DNA of 64,000 nt from Butyrivibrio sp. WCD3002 (GCF_000424265.1 NZ_AUJO01000002.1:231289-295288); one strand, 5' to 3'; positions 40,248-49,844 are shown, numbered from the stretch's first letter. A program made the numbers and translations. Notes: a model not told the origin generated them from the sequence alone.

Positions 40248-41111
40248 GTGAGTTTTTATGTATTTGCAGACGGATGTGCAAATCTTCCAAAGCAGCTTTT
40301 AGACGGTATTACTCTTTTACCCTGCAGTTATCTTGTTAATGATGAATTAGTGACCTACACAGGTGACATAGAAGACTTTAATGGTCATGAATATTATGAA
40401 GGCCTGAAAAATGGCGATAAGATCAAAACAAGCCTGCTTAATACTGCTCTGTTTTTAGATCACTTTACTCCCATTGCCAAGGATGGCGGTGAGATAATCT
40501 ACATAGCCATGAGCTCAGGAATCAGCGGAACCTACAATGCCGCAATCGCAGCCGCCGATGAGCTTATGGAGGAATATCCTGACTGCTTCATCCACATAGT
40601 TGATTCTCATGGATGTGGCTTTGGTAACGGAATTCTGGCACTTAAAGCAGCAAAGCTTAGTAAGGACGGTGTAGACTGCAAAGAGGCCGCTAAAATACTT
40701 GATGAAGCCGTGCCTCACGCCTGCCAGTATTTCACAGTTGATGACCTCAACTTCCTTAAGAACACAGGACGAGTAAGCGGAGTTACCGCTCAGATCGGTA
40801 CCATACTTAATATCAAGCCTATTCTCTTTGGTGACAGCACAGGTCATATCATCTCCTGCGACAAGGTAAGAGGCCGCAAAAATGCCATTAAGGCCATCTT
40901 AAAAAAGTACTCTGAAAAGAGAATGGATACTGATGATCAGACAGTTTGCATCTCACATGGCGACTGCCTTGAGGATGCCAATCAGCTTGCAGAAATGGTT
41001 AAGGAAGTAAATCCTGCTGCCAACATTACAATTTGCCAGCATGAGCCCTTCTCAGGAGCGCATGTAGGTCCCGGAATGCTGGGATTATTCTTCTGGGGAA
41101 AAGAGCGATAA
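40248..41111 (+). CDS. DegV family fatty-acid-binding protein (paralogue 2)
   Basis: 287 residues, GTG start with GGAGG nine bases upstream. Same family as the protein at 24800, with clear motifs: YVFADGCANLPKQ in the N-terminus, KTSLLNTALFLDHF, IAMSSGISGTYNAAIAAADE (20 residues), HIVDSHGCGFGNG, FLKNTGRVSGVTA and SGAHVGPGMLGLFFWG. Both likely carry fatty acids in a FakB-like way (known for the family). Transcribed alone and followed by a terminator shared with the converging lipoprotein gene. Confidence 0.92.
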   Translation: MSFYVFADGCANLPKQLLDGITLLPCSYLVNDELVTYTGDIEDFNGHEYYEGLKNGDKIKTSLLNTALFLDHFTPIAKDGGEIIYIAMSSGISGTYNAAIAAADELMEEYPDCFIHIVDSHGCGFGNGILALKAAKLSKDGVDCKEAAKILDEAVPHACQYFTVDDLNFLKNTGRVSGVTAQIGTILNIKPILFGDSTGHIISCDKVRGRKNAIKAILKKYSEKRMDTDDQTVCISHGDCLEDANQLAEMVKEVNPAANITICQHEPFSGAHVGPGMLGLFFWGKER

Positions 41112-41131
41112 AAAGATTCTAGAAAATTTAA

Positions 41132-41174
41132 AACCGTCGCCGGATTGTATTTAACAATTGGCGACGGTTTTCTT
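41132..41174. terminator. Terminator between DegV and lipoprotein gene
   Basis: AACCGTCGCC and GGCGACGGTT form a 10-bp stem followed by TTCTTTT on the plus strand; A residues on the other side make it usable in both directions. Confidence 0.88.
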
Positions 41175-41182
41175 TTAGCTTC

Positions 41183-42997
41183 CTACTTTACAAATGTTGA
41201 TCTTTGCGGTGTTCTGCCTGTAATCTGTCCTATAGGCCAGATCACTTCTTTTCCCGATTTATATCTGACAATAAGATTTGTCACGGGCATTCCTTCCGGA
41301 ACGGTTACAATGTAGCTCATGGGACTGTTTTTGGAAAACTCCTGTACTGCACTGTTTCCAGTGTCGCTACCAGCTTCGCCCAGCTCTGCGTCTTCAAGAC
41401 CTACCTTGGCATAATCGGAAAGAGGAACCACAGTAAGCTCATCCAAAGCACCCTCCACATAGGTATCTGGCTCAGGTATCAGTTCCTTTATAAAATCAGG
41501 TGCATTGACTATCACAAATGCTCCGTCATTTTCTGATGCCTCCTGTCTGAACTCTCTCCATAAGCTGCTCTTGTCATAGCTAAGAAGGAATCTGAAATAA
41601 TCAAACATGGGCTTATCCACAAGCTCGTACTCGAATTCTTCCGTAAATTCCTCTTCCTTCTCACCGTTTATAATCCAGCAGTTAGCCTTTACAGTATCAC
41701 CATCTCCAAACTCAAGACCGTAGACCTCGCCCTCATGAACACTACCTACAAAGTTGCCCCAAATATCATAAATCTCGTTGTATCTTGAATAGATTAAAGT
41801 GGAAAGGTCGTCGTCCTTCCATGTGAGATTTGCTCCAAGAATATCGAAAACAAATTCACCTCGGTATATGCTGTAGAATGCGTAACAGCTGTAGTGCGGA
41901 TTCACATGGCACTCCACCATTATGAAGTCGCCCACCTTCTGACAACCCGTTATAGCAGTGGAAGCAGGAACGATATCATGAATCTTGAAGGAGGCTGCAC
42001 CATAATAAAATGTAGTCTCATCAAAGCTGAACTCATGCTCCAAATTAGCCAGCTCGTACATTCCAAAATAGCTTCTGTCCACCTCTTCTATTTCGGATAT
42101 CTTTCCTTCTGAATCTGTGGACACATGGTAAACATATAACGGCCTGTTTTCAAATCTTTTCTCATTAAAAAAGTATTCTGTGCCGGCATCATCATTTATC
42201 TCATAGCTTCTTACACTGAGGTCGTCCACCTCGCCAAAATATGCACCTTTAAAGGCTCTGTCCGTGTATTCCTCAAAGGTATCAAACTCGTAGGGTTCCA
42301 TCCTCTGAAGTTCAACCTTTTCACCATCCTGTCCTCTTCCCCAGGCAAAGGCATAAAAATCCTTATCCTTCTCCGGCTCGAAGTTACCTGCTTTATCATT
42401 TTCTCTGTAAAAAAGCCAGTCCGAAGACCAGTTGTCAAAATCCGAATAGTCGCTGGTGTTAAAGACACTTATGGAAATCCAGGTATCTCCGTTTCCAAGC
42501 TCTGTGAGATATAAATAGTCTTTTCCCTCTGCGATACCTATATGGAAAAGGCCGCTGGTCTCCGCACTGTTATCAATACCCTGATCTGATTCCGGAAGAA
42601 AATCTACTATCTTATCTAAATGAATTGAGTAGCCGTCTGGATTTTCTCCCTCTGTATCGCTCTTTTGAAAATCAATGTGACCCTCGCAGCTTACACCGTC
42701 TGACAGTCTTGTAAATGTAAGATCACCATTATCCTTGAAGGTGAGCGTGGCAAAGTCTTCTCCGGTATCATTGTTTAACATGGTCCACTCACCGGTGACA
42801 AACGCTTTGATATCGTCTGCTGTTTTGAGGCTCACGCTTTCTGCATCGTCAGCTTTTGCCTCTGATTCTGTCTGAGCTTCTTCGTTTTGATCAGCCTGCT
42901 GACCACTGTTTTTTGCAGTATTAGTACAGCCATTTAACAGATAAATAGCTATAGCCAGTATTCCTATCCTTATCAGCACTGCCTTTTTCTTATTCAT
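41183..42997 (-). CDS. Lipoprotein of unknown function 1
   Basis: 604 residues from ATG 42997 (GAGGGG eight bases before). Signal peptide MNKKKAVLIRIGILAIAIYL (20 residues) ends in the lipobox LLNGC, then an acidic Gln/Glu/Ala-rich linker (about 25-60), typical of exported lipoproteins that stand off the membrane. The globular part has two repeats of a lipocalin-like pattern such as FVTGEWTMLNNDTGEDFATL (20 residues) but no family I recognise. A C-terminal segment SYIVTVPEGMPVTNLIVRYK (20 residues) resembles DUF4352-type beta folds. First of three lipoprotein genes in a row, in the same direction. Confidence 0.7.
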   Translation of the reverse strand: MNKKKAVLIRIGILAIAIYLLNGCTNTAKNSGQQADQNEEAQTESEAKADDAESVSLKTADDIKAFVTGEWTMLNNDTGEDFATLTFKDNGDLTFTRLSDGVSCEGHIDFQKSDTEGENPDGYSIHLDKIVDFLPESDQGIDNSAETSGLFHIGIAEGKDYLYLTELGNGDTWISISVFNTSDYSDFDNWSSDWLFYRENDKAGNFEPEKDKDFYAFAWGRGQDGEKVELQRMEPYEFDTFEEYTDRAFKGAYFGEVDDLSVRSYEINDDAGTEYFFNEKRFENRPLYVYHVSTDSEGKISEIEEVDRSYFGMYELANLEHEFSFDETTFYYGAASFKIHDIVPASTAITGCQKVGDFIMVECHVNPHYSCYAFYSIYRGEFVFDILGANLTWKDDDLSTLIYSRYNEIYDIWGNFVGSVHEGEVYGLEFGDGDTVKANCWIINGEKEEEFTEEFEYELVDKPMFDYFRFLLSYDKSSLWREFRQEASENDGAFVIVNAPDFIKELIPEPDTYVEGALDELTVVPLSDYAKVGLEDAELGEAGSDTGNSAVQEFSKNSPMSYIVTVPEGMPVTNLIVRYKSGKEVIWPIGQITGRTPQRSTFVK

Positions 42998-43057
42998 AAT
43001 ATTTCCCCTCATAAAACTTCATTAAGTAAAAAGCGCCTCTAATTTACTTTTCCATTT

Positions 43058-44938
43058 TTACTTTTCAATCGAATACAGATACTCTGTATTGTAGGTTATA
43101 ACGTAAAGCTGATCCTCCTGTGGTACGAAATAATATGGTGCAGACTTAACCTTGATCTGCTTCTGAGTCTTACCGTTTTTCCTGTTAATGATATAAATAT
43201 AATCAGGCTCATCGGTAAAGCCATAGCCGCAGATTATGCTATCACCTTCAAAAACAAAATTGTGGGATCCGCAAACCTGATCTTCACTTCTCCAAAGTGT
43301 TTCGCCGGTGGTGGTGTCTATTGCCACAATGTAGGATTTATGCGGATTCGCTGCAGCATAGGTTCTGTGACCCAAAGCCACGTAAAGAATACCATCCTTT
43401 ACTTCCGCATAATCAATGCCCGGCTCTGTGAAATCAGCGAACAAGCCTGTGCCCTGATCCGGCGGAGTTACAAATTCATCAAAATAGAAAATTCCGCACA
43501 AGGTCTGGTCCACATGATTGTATACGGTCAAAGAAAGCTCGCCGCCCTCAGCATTATTGATTGCGCTGTAGTTGTAGGTATCATCTGTATAGGGCAGAGT
43601 ATTGGGAAGTCTTATGCCTTTTTCCGCAGCCCATTTGTCTTCGTTTATCCAGTCTGTGGTGTAGGATGAAATTTCTTTAAGGTCAAAAGAAGGCGTTCCC
43701 GGGTCTGTATCTATTCCCTCAGCACTCCATGCGCTCCAACCGGGATTATGCACTGTTGCATGATACCACCAGTCTTCACCGCCGCTTTCCTCAAATAAAA
43801 TATCCTCTTCGCGCTTTTGAACTTTTTTCTCTGTAGGCTTAATGGTAGAAGCATCAATAATTTCCTTATCCTCTTCCTTAAGCTCTCTCGCGATTTCAGC
43901 TATGACAGGGATTTCTGCACCTTCATAGTTATTATAGGTATCTGTGAAAAAATCAGGATAGTCCGCAAACTTAAGCTTAACCGACTGGGTTCCTATAGCG
44001 TAGCTGCCCATGGCATAGTCTTCAAAATGCAGCACGATTCCATCATAATCAATGACCCATGACAGCATTCTTCCGTTATTTTTAAATCTGTCGGGAATTC
44101 CGGAAAGAAGGTTTTCTTTATCTGAGCCAAGATCACCAAAATAATCCTTAAGATCATCATTTTGTTTTATAAGCTCATCAACGATGACCTCCGGAAGGCC
44201 ATCTGTCTTTTTTACAACATCTTCAAAAAGAATGCTCTCTCCTGTAGCAGGATCAAAATTGTAGCCGGTAAAGCCTGTGACACCATGGGCCCCTGCCATG
44301 TATGTGTAATCTGCCATCAGAATTGAGACCACTTTACTGTCGGATCTGACGGGATACATATCGTGGTCACTCTCAAAGCCCACTCCCCATCCATTTTCGT
44401 AAACCTCATTTATCTCATCGATATTATCAGAGAAAAAGCTGCTTACGTCTGCCTTAAGGGCATCACTTGTATTATCCAGCGCTTCCTGAAGCTTTGGATA
44501 TTTATCCTTTACATTCTTTTCAAGGGTAACTGTATAGTAATTACCACTGGCTATACCTGTATAATCCCTGGAAAGCTCCATGGGGAAATTCTTGTAGGTG
44601 TAGTCAATGCTTTCCAATTGTTCTGTGGATGAAGCGGAATCGCTGTCTGAATTTAAAGAAGATGCATCATCGGCAGGCGCTTCACCGGTATCTGAATCTG
44701 CAGTGTCTGATGCTTCTGCGTCATCAGTAGTTGCTGCGCTGTCCGTATCTTCGCCACTCTTTTTAGTGGGTACCTCAGCTCCATCGTCAGTGCTTTCAGC
44801 GCTTTGCTGAGCCTGATCATCAGTACCGCCACCTGTCTGCTTGGATGCTCCGTTACCACAGCCGGAAGACAGCACTAAAGAGCCTGCCATAGCTAATGCC
44901 AGAATTCTCTTAAGAAATAGATCTCTCCCTTTATACAT
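43058..44938 (-). CDS. Lipoprotein with DUF3298/RsiV-like domain and beta-propeller-like tail
   Basis: 626 residues. Signal peptide with lipobox SSGC near residue 26, then a Ser/Asp/Ala-rich linker to about 105. YTVTLEKNVKDKYPKLQEAL (20 residues) and TYMAGAHGVTGFTGYNFDPA (20 residues) are the pattern of DUF4163/DUF3298 domains as in RsiV and PdaC, which bind lysozyme or peptidoglycan in known cases. The C-terminus (GLFADFTEPGIDYAEVKDGI, VAIDTTTGETLWRSEDQVCG, INRKNGKTQKQ) looks like PQQ-type beta-propeller blades. GAGGAGG stands four bases before the ATG, closer than usual. Function unknown. Confidence 0.72.
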   Translation of the reverse strand: MYKGRDLFLKRILALAMAGSLVLSSGCGNGASKQTGGGTDDQAQQSAESTDDGAEVPTKKSGEDTDSAATTDDAEASDTADSDTGEAPADDASSLNSDSDSASSTEQLESIDYTYKNFPMELSRDYTGIASGNYYTVTLEKNVKDKYPKLQEALDNTSDALKADVSSFFSDNIDEINEVYENGWGVGFESDHDMYPVRSDSKVVSILMADYTYMAGAHGVTGFTGYNFDPATGESILFEDVVKKTDGLPEVIVDELIKQNDDLKDYFGDLGSDKENLLSGIPDRFKNNGRMLSWVIDYDGIVLHFEDYAMGSYAIGTQSVKLKFADYPDFFTDTYNNYEGAEIPVIAEIARELKEEDKEIIDASTIKPTEKKVQKREEDILFEESGGEDWWYHATVHNPGWSAWSAEGIDTDPGTPSFDLKEISSYTTDWINEDKWAAEKGIRLPNTLPYTDDTYNYSAINNAEGGELSLTVYNHVDQTLCGIFYFDEFVTPPDQGTGLFADFTEPGIDYAEVKDGILYVALGHRTYAAANPHKSYIVAIDTTTGETLWRSEDQVCGSHNFVFEGDSIICGYGFTDEPDYIYIINRKNGKTQKQIKVKSAPYYFVPQEDQLYVITYNTEYLYSIEK

Positions 44939-45010
44939 TTTCCCTCCTCATAAGACACTGATATCCGGGTTCAGCGCCGTCTGCAAACGTGAATTATCAC
45001 GGTGATGCCT

Positions 45011-46234
45011 TTAATACATAACAGCTCCCGAACTAACTGACATCTCATATATTCCGCCGTAGTCAGACTCCTGCCAGGTGCCCCCTCCATCGCCCCAGGG
45101 ATCTGCATACTTTCCGGTCTTCTCATCAAAGGTGGCATTTTTGTAGGTGACACTTAAGGTACCATCATCATTATTTACAACCTTTGAGTAATTCACATTA
45201 ACAAGGCCGTTTTCTCTCTTATAGATGTTATCAACCTGATAACCCTCAGACTTTATCTCAGATACCAGATCAGTTCCTACAATTTCAGCCAGCTCATCCT
45301 CTGAAATGCTGACAGCTCCGTACTCCTTGTAATCCCTGCTGCTCTCATCATAGTGGAAGTAGTAAGGCTTCCAGGTATGACCTGTCCACATGTAGGATGA
45401 CTCGTCGCCTTCTGTAAAATCGCAGAAGTTGTCGTAAGCACTAAGTGTCATGTTTATCTCAGTAGGATCCTCTCCCACATAGAAATCACCAATTCCTGAA
45501 ATAGCGGATTCTACTGGCTTATCCCCATCAACATAGTAAATATGGGATACCAGCGCTGTCACATAGGCTTCATTAAAAAGTGCAAACCTTCTACTTGTGC
45601 AGTCCATATATCTGAAAACACTTTCATTATCGTTGTAGTAAAGTGTTCCTTTGAAAACCTCATCGCATTTGTCACTGCTTGCAAAGTAAACGGTTCCTTC
45701 GCACCAGTTCATGTCGTCCGGTTCAGCTCCTACAAAAACAAAGCCTTCAAAGGTTCCGTCCCCGTCAAAATCATCGATACAGTTGTATCTGATATCACCT
45801 GATGCAGCCCCGGTAGTGGATGCAACATTATCTAAGATGGCATACAGATCATCATCGGTTATGGTGCTTGATGCAAGCTTATCGCCAGTAGAAACATCGC
45901 TGGCTGTAGCTTCAGAGGAACTACTTGCATCTTCGCTATCTGTAGTTTCAGAGGGATTGCTATCACCAGTCCCTGTTGCATTTTGAGCTTCTGCAGCAGC
46001 GGAATCCTCAGCATTTTTCTCACTATCAGCGTCTGATTCAGATGCCTCAGGAGTCGCATTCTCTGACTCACCGTTCTCATTTTCATCAGTATTTTCTTCA
46101 CTGATATCCTGCAATTTCTCCTTAATCAGCCCGGATGAATTCTCGTCTGAATTACCTTTAGCACCACACCCTGACATAGCCATCGCTGCTGCCGTCATAA
46201 CAACCAGTGCACCTGCAAATATTCTTTTCCTCAT
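45011..46234 (-). CDS. Lipoprotein of unknown function 3
   Basis: 407 residues with a signal peptide MRKRIFAGALVVMTAAAMAM (20 residues) and lipobox MSGC, followed by a very long acidic linker rich in Glu, Ser, Asp and Thr (about 25-125). The globular part begins near DDLYAILDNVASTTGAASGD (20 residues) and contains FDGDGTFEGFVFVG, an EF-hand-like Asp-rich loop. That pattern is common in surface lipoproteins of Lachnospiraceae whose function is unknown. GGGGGAAG precedes the ATG. It is the first transcribed of the three tandem lipoprotein genes; the next starts about 70 bases downstream. Confidence 0.7.
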   Translation of the reverse strand: MRKRIFAGALVVMTAAAMAMSGCGAKGNSDENSSGLIKEKLQDISEENTDENENGESENATPEASESDADSEKNAEDSAAAEAQNATGTGDSNPSETTDSEDASSSSEATASDVSTGDKLASSTITDDDLYAILDNVASTTGAASGDIRYNCIDDFDGDGTFEGFVFVGAEPDDMNWCEGTVYFASSDKCDEVFKGTLYYNDNESVFRYMDCTSRRFALFNEAYVTALVSHIYYVDGDKPVESAISGIGDFYVGEDPTEINMTLSAYDNFCDFTEGDESSYMWTGHTWKPYYFHYDESSRDYKEYGAVSISEDELAEIVGTDLVSEIKSEGYQVDNIYKRENGLVNVNYSKVVNNDDGTLSVTYKNATFDEKTGKYADPWGDGGGTWQESDYGGIYEMSVSSGAVMY

Positions 46235-46256
46235 AATACTTCCCCCTACTATTTGC

Positions 46257-47153
46257 CTATTTAACGCTTTCCAGTTTATCTACAAAAGTCTGGGCCATTT
46301 CGCTTAAGGTAGTTCCCTTTCTTGTGATATATCCGAAGGTCAGGGGCTCCTCTTCCTTAAGCTTAACAGCTTTTAAATCTGCGGAATTAAGGCTGTCTCC
46401 AAGCATGGCAGCACCTACTGCGTAGCCGTCAAGTCCAAGCATAAGCTCAACGGATGTGGCTCTCTCGTTGGTACTGATAACCTTCTTGTAATCATAGGTT
46501 GCAAGGGCCTCCTCTCTGTAATAGAAGGAGGTATTGTCACCCTGATCAAAAACCATGCAGGGATAATCCTGAAGATCCTCCAAGGACAGCTCATCTCTGT
46601 CTGCAAGAGGATGATCTTTTCTTAAATAAACATAGGTATTTCTAGTGAATAACTCGTGGAATTCTAATGATGCGTCTGCAAAAACCTTTTTAAAAGTGCT
46701 CTTATTAAAGTCGCTGAGGGCGATTACCCCAACTTCACTTTTCAAGGTCTTGATATCTTCTATAACCTCGCCGGTCTGGGTCTCTCTGATGGAAAACTGA
46801 TACTCCTCAAGGTCATACTCTCTGACGGTCTCGATAAATGCATTAACAGCGATTGTGTAATGCTGCATAGATACGGAAAATGTGGGCTTGTGTCCTTTGC
46901 CGCTAAGATACTTATTCTCGACCTTCTCAAACTGCTCTACCGCACTTCTTGCGTAGGCAATAAAAGAGGCTCCGGCTGCGGTAGTCACGACGCCGTTATG
47001 TACTCTTTCAAAAATCTGAATGCCCAGCTCGCTCTCAAGATCTCTGACTGCACTGGAAAGTCCAGGCTGCGAAACATAGAGTCTGTCAGCAGCTTTTCGC
47101 ATGGAGCATTCTTCATCTATTGCAATAACATATTTAAGCTGTAATATGGTCAT
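46257..47153 (-). CDS. LysR-family regulator (left copy)
   Basis: 298 residues from ATG 47153 (AGGAGGTG upstream); earlier in-frame starts lack a ribosome site. Helix-turn-helix MRKAADRLYVSQPGLSSAVR (20 residues), then the periplasmic-binding-protein-like effector domain (about 90-298). It is a clear paralogue of the regulator at 61988: both share QHYT, the NAFIE segment and YxxRK near the end. In sulfur metabolism such regulators (CysB, CmbR, CysL types) usually sense O-acetylserine or related compounds; here that is inference. Follows cysK in the same direction, after a gap holding a strong palindrome. Confidence 0.92.
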   Translation of the reverse strand: MTILQLKYVIAIDEECSMRKAADRLYVSQPGLSSAVRDLESELGIQIFERVHNGVVTTAAGASFIAYARSAVEQFEKVENKYLSGKGHKPTFSVSMQHYTIAVNAFIETVREYDLEEYQFSIRETQTGEVIEDIKTLKSEVGVIALSDFNKSTFKKVFADASLEFHELFTRNTYVYLRKDHPLADRDELSLEDLQDYPCMVFDQGDNTSFYYREEALATYDYKKVISTNERATSVELMLGLDGYAVGAAMLGDSLNSADLKAVKLKEEEPLTFGYITRKGTTLSEMAQTFVDKLESVK

Positions 47154-47192
47154 TATAGGAGCACCTCCTAGGATGATACGAGGATCAAATTC

Positions 47193-47225
47193 ATAATGCG
47201 ATTTATGCAAGCATTATCGCATTAT
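47193..47225. promoter_or_regulatory. Nested palindrome upstream of the left LysR gene
   Basis: ATAATGCGAT (47193-47202) and ATCGCATTAT (47216-47225) are perfect inverted repeats, with a second palindrome ATGC-AA-GCAT between them, 40 bases before the lysR start. A likely operator, perhaps autoregulatory. Confidence 0.7.
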
Positions 47226-47374
47226 GACCTTTCTCCCCTATCATCACATGATACCATATTACAGCTTATTGTAGTAGGAAGGATTATTTAGATTTACTCA
47301 GTGGCATACTGAGCTTTGGCAAAAACATCTCTTTGGCAGTATGAGATGTCTGTATGTTATCTTAGTAAGTTTGC

Positions 47375-48310
47375 TTAGTTTGCAAAAAGTGGTGTGGACA
47401 GATATCTGTCTCCTGAGTCAGGAAGGAGAACTACTATGTTCTTTCCCTTGTACTCTTCTCTCTCTGAAAGAATTCTTGCTGCCTTAAGGGCTGCACCGGA
47501 TGAGATGCCTACAAGAATACCTTCGGAATGTGCAAATCTTCTGCCTTCTTCGAAAGCATCTTCGTTTTCAATAGCGATTACTTCGTCGTATACCTTGGTG
47601 TTAAGAACATCCGGTACGAAGCCTGCGCCGATACCCTGAATCTTGTGAGCTCCTGAAGTACCCTGTGAAAGAACGGGGCTTGATGCGGGCTCAACTGCGA
47701 TAACCTTAACATTAGGATTCTGCTCCTTAAGGTATTCGCCTACACCTGTGATTGTTCCGCCGGTACCAACGCCTGCGATAAACACATCAACCTTACCGTC
47801 TGTCTGCTCCCAGATCTCGGGACCTGTTGTTGCTTTATGTACTGCAGGGTTTGCAGGATTTACGAACTGTCCGAGGATTACTGCTCCTTCGATTTCCTTC
47901 TCAAGCTCCTCAGCCTTTGCAATTGCTCCCTTCATTCCCTTAGCGCCTTCTGTAAGCACCAGCTCTGCGCCGTATGCCTTAAGAAGATTTCTTCTCTCAA
48001 CACTCATGGTATCAGGAAGTGTAAGGATTGCCTTGTAGCCCTTAGCTGCTGCTACTGCTGCAAGTCCGATTCCTGTGTTACCTGATGTAGGCTCAATAAT
48101 TGTTGCGCCGGGCTTAAGCTTTCCGCTCTTTTCTGCTTCCTCGATCATGGCAAGGGCGATTCTGTCCTTAACTGATCCTGCAGGATTTAAGTACTCAAGC
48201 TTTGCTAAGATTGTTGCATTTGTAACTCCTGCATTTTTGCTATATCCATTTAATTTAAGAAGTGGTGTCTTTCCAATAAGTTCAAGTGCGCTTTCTTTAA
48301 TCTGTGCCAT
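47375..48310 (-). CDS. cysK: Cysteine synthase (O-acetylserine sulfhydrylase A)
   Basis: 311-residue PLP enzyme forming cysteine from O-acetylserine and sulfide. The PLP Lys is in [12 protein letters not shown] (near residue 46), substrate loop [12 protein letters not shown], phosphate loop [15 protein letters not shown], and [13 protein letters not shown] at the C-terminus; all are canonical CysK. GGAGGAG precedes the ATG. The gene lies 134 bases after the SDR gene, with a separate palindrome and probably its own promoter. A second CysK-type gene is at 61014. Confidence 0.95.
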   Translation of the reverse strand: MAQIKESALELIGKTPLLKLNGYSKNAGVTNATILAKLEYLNPAGSVKDRIALAMIEEAEKSGKLKPGATIIEPTSGNTGIGLAAVAAAKGYKAILTLPDTMSVERRNLLKAYGAELVLTEGAKGMKGAIAKAEELEKEIEGAVILGQFVNPANPAVHKATTGPEIWEQTDGKVDVFIAGVGTGGTITGVGEYLKEQNPNVKVIAVEPASSPVLSQGTSGAHKIQGIGAGFVPDVLNTKVYDEVIAIENEDAFEEGRRFAHSEGILVGISSGAALKAARILSEREEYKGKNIVVLLPDSGDRYLSTPLFAN

Positions 48311-48403
48311 TTTCGTTCTCCTCCAATACTTTTGATTTATGTAACTCGGCTTTGTTCTTTGTTGTTGATATTATGGTAGCACATGGCAATGTTTTGTAAA
48401 AAC

Positions 48404-48437
48404 AAGTAAAACTAATTGCCAGATATAAGTTTTACTT
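48404..48437. promoter_or_regulatory. Inverted repeat upstream of cysK
   Basis: AAGTAAAACT and AGTTTTACTT, perfect 10-base arms with a 14-base spacer, about 95 bases upstream of the cysK start and just after the SDR stop. Candidate operator; a weak transcript end for the SDR gene is the alternative. Confidence 0.6.
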
Positions 48438-48443
48438 AGACCT

Positions 48444-49250
48444 CTATCTGGTCAGAAGTCCTGCATCAAGGACAAACTGGCTTCCAGTCAGATATCTTGC
48501 TCTGTCACTGGCAATGTACTTTACAGCTTCTACGATGTCCTCTGTCTCCAGCCATGGTGTCTTTAAAAGGTTGCCGGCAGATCTCTCTGCTATCTCAATT
48601 GCAGTTGTTCCCTCAAGCTCAGCAAGACCATCATTCATGGGAGTATTAACTCCTGTAGGATGCAGTGATACTACTCGCACTCCGTAAGGTGCAAGCTCAA
48701 TTGCCTGGGATTTTGTAAGGCCCACAAGACCATGCTTTGATGCTGAGTAATGACTCATGCGATTAAAGCCGCGAAGTCCGCCAACAGATGAGTTGTAAAT
48801 GATTACTCCGCTCTTTTTCTCGATCATGTGAGGAATAACATATTTTGATGCCAAAAATCCGCCCTTAAGATTAACATCTATAAGTGCATCCCACTGCTCC
48901 TCAGTCAGCTCCCAGGAATAGCCATAAGCAGCAATTCCGGCATTACTGAAAAGAATATCGATACCGCCAAATTCCTTGACTCCACGGTCTACCGCTTCCT
49001 TAAGATCCTCTGCTTTTCTAACATCGCCTGCATATATAAGTATCTTTCCGCCGGCAGCCTCCACATCACTCTTAAGCTTTTCCAGATCGTCATTGGATGA
49101 TCTGTTGTATGCGGGATATGGAATTCTCTCCCCCAAATCGAAGGCTATGATATTTGCGCCTTCCTCTGCGAAAGCCAAAGCTACTGCTCTTCCCTGACCC
49201 TTTGCAGCACCTGTTATAAAAATCGTTTTATTATCAAACTCCTTAGCCAT
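48444..49250 (-). CDS. Short-chain dehydrogenase/reductase
   Basis: 268-residue classical SDR. Nucleotide-binding FITGAAKGQGRAVALAFAEE (20 residues), NAGIAAYG, catalytic Ser in YNSSVGGLRG and Tyr/Lys in HYSASKHGLVG; Asp after beta-2 (IIAFDLGE) predicts NAD over NADP. It resembles the carveol-dehydrogenase-like subgroup with a long loop after beta-2. Third gene of the metY transcript, with 66 bases between it and the AhpD-like gene. Substrate unknown; a methylthio-aldehyde or -alcohol would fit the locus (inference). Confidence 0.9.
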   Translation of the reverse strand: MAKEFDNKTIFITGAAKGQGRAVALAFAEEGANIIAFDLGERIPYPAYNRSSNDDLEKLKSDVEAAGGKILIYAGDVRKAEDLKEAVDRGVKEFGGIDILFSNAGIAAYGYSWELTEEQWDALIDVNLKGGFLASKYVIPHMIEKKSGVIIYNSSVGGLRGFNRMSHYSASKHGLVGLTKSQAIELAPYGVRVVSLHPTGVNTPMNDGLAELEGTTAIEIAERSAGNLLKTPWLETEDIVEAVKYIASDRARYLTGSQFVLDAGLLTR

Positions 49251-49316
49251 ATACTCCTCCTTTGGCTGTCTGCTTCACTCCTCTTTTTCCATAATAAAAG
49301 CAGACAAACCTTTTCT

Positions 49317-49844
49317 TTATTTTCTCTTTGAATAAGGGATAAGCTCCTCATCCAGCTCTATCTGCAACGTCTTGTTAATGATATTGGTGGCGATCATAAT
49401 TGTTGCAAATGCAGTGATGGATACTATCTGTTCCTCATTCCACTTTTCATGAAGCCTGTCAAAAATCTCCGGCGGTATGCCATTTGCATCCTTAACAATT
49501 GCTCGTCCGTAATCTATCAGAATCTTCTCTTCCTCCGTGAAATCAAAGGTCTCAAAGTCGATTCCCGCATCATCCAGTATCTTTTTGAAAAACACGCTGC
49601 AAAGAAGGCAGTCGTTGGTTGTCGATATTGCATAGCAAAAAAAATTAACAGCTCTCTCTCCCAGGAAGCTCTCAATATCTTCCTCTAACGGGAACCATTC
49701 CATAAGTGCATGGAAGGCCGGTAAGGAATGGATAAGTGTCTCCTTCATGTTGGTAAGGGGACCATGTTCCTTTACCCATTCATCAATTACTTTCTTTGTC
49801 TTCTCCGGTGCGTTTTCGTATTTAAGTTGTGATATGTATGCCAT
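49317..49844 (-). CDS. AhpD/carboxymuconolactone decarboxylase-like protein
   Basis: 175-residue all-helical protein. NDCLLCSVFFKKIL in the middle supplies the CxxC with a partner residue pattern of the AhpD-like alkylhydroperoxidase fold, though the His that normally follows three residues later is Phe. C-terminal ATIMIATNIINKTLQIELD also fits. Known members are thiol-dependent peroxidases or of unknown role. It lies directly after metY with a palindromic repeat in between, and GGAGGAA before the ATG. Thiol redox protection in sulfur salvage is a guess. Confidence 0.75.
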   Translation of the reverse strand: MAYISQLKYENAPEKTKKVIDEWVKEHGPLTNMKETLIHSLPAFHALMEWFPLEEDIESFLGERAVNFFCYAISTTNDCLLCSVFFKKILDDAGIDFETFDFTEEEKILIDYGRAIVKDANGIPPEIFDRLHEKWNEEQIVSITAFATIMIATNIINKTLQIELDEELIPYSKRK

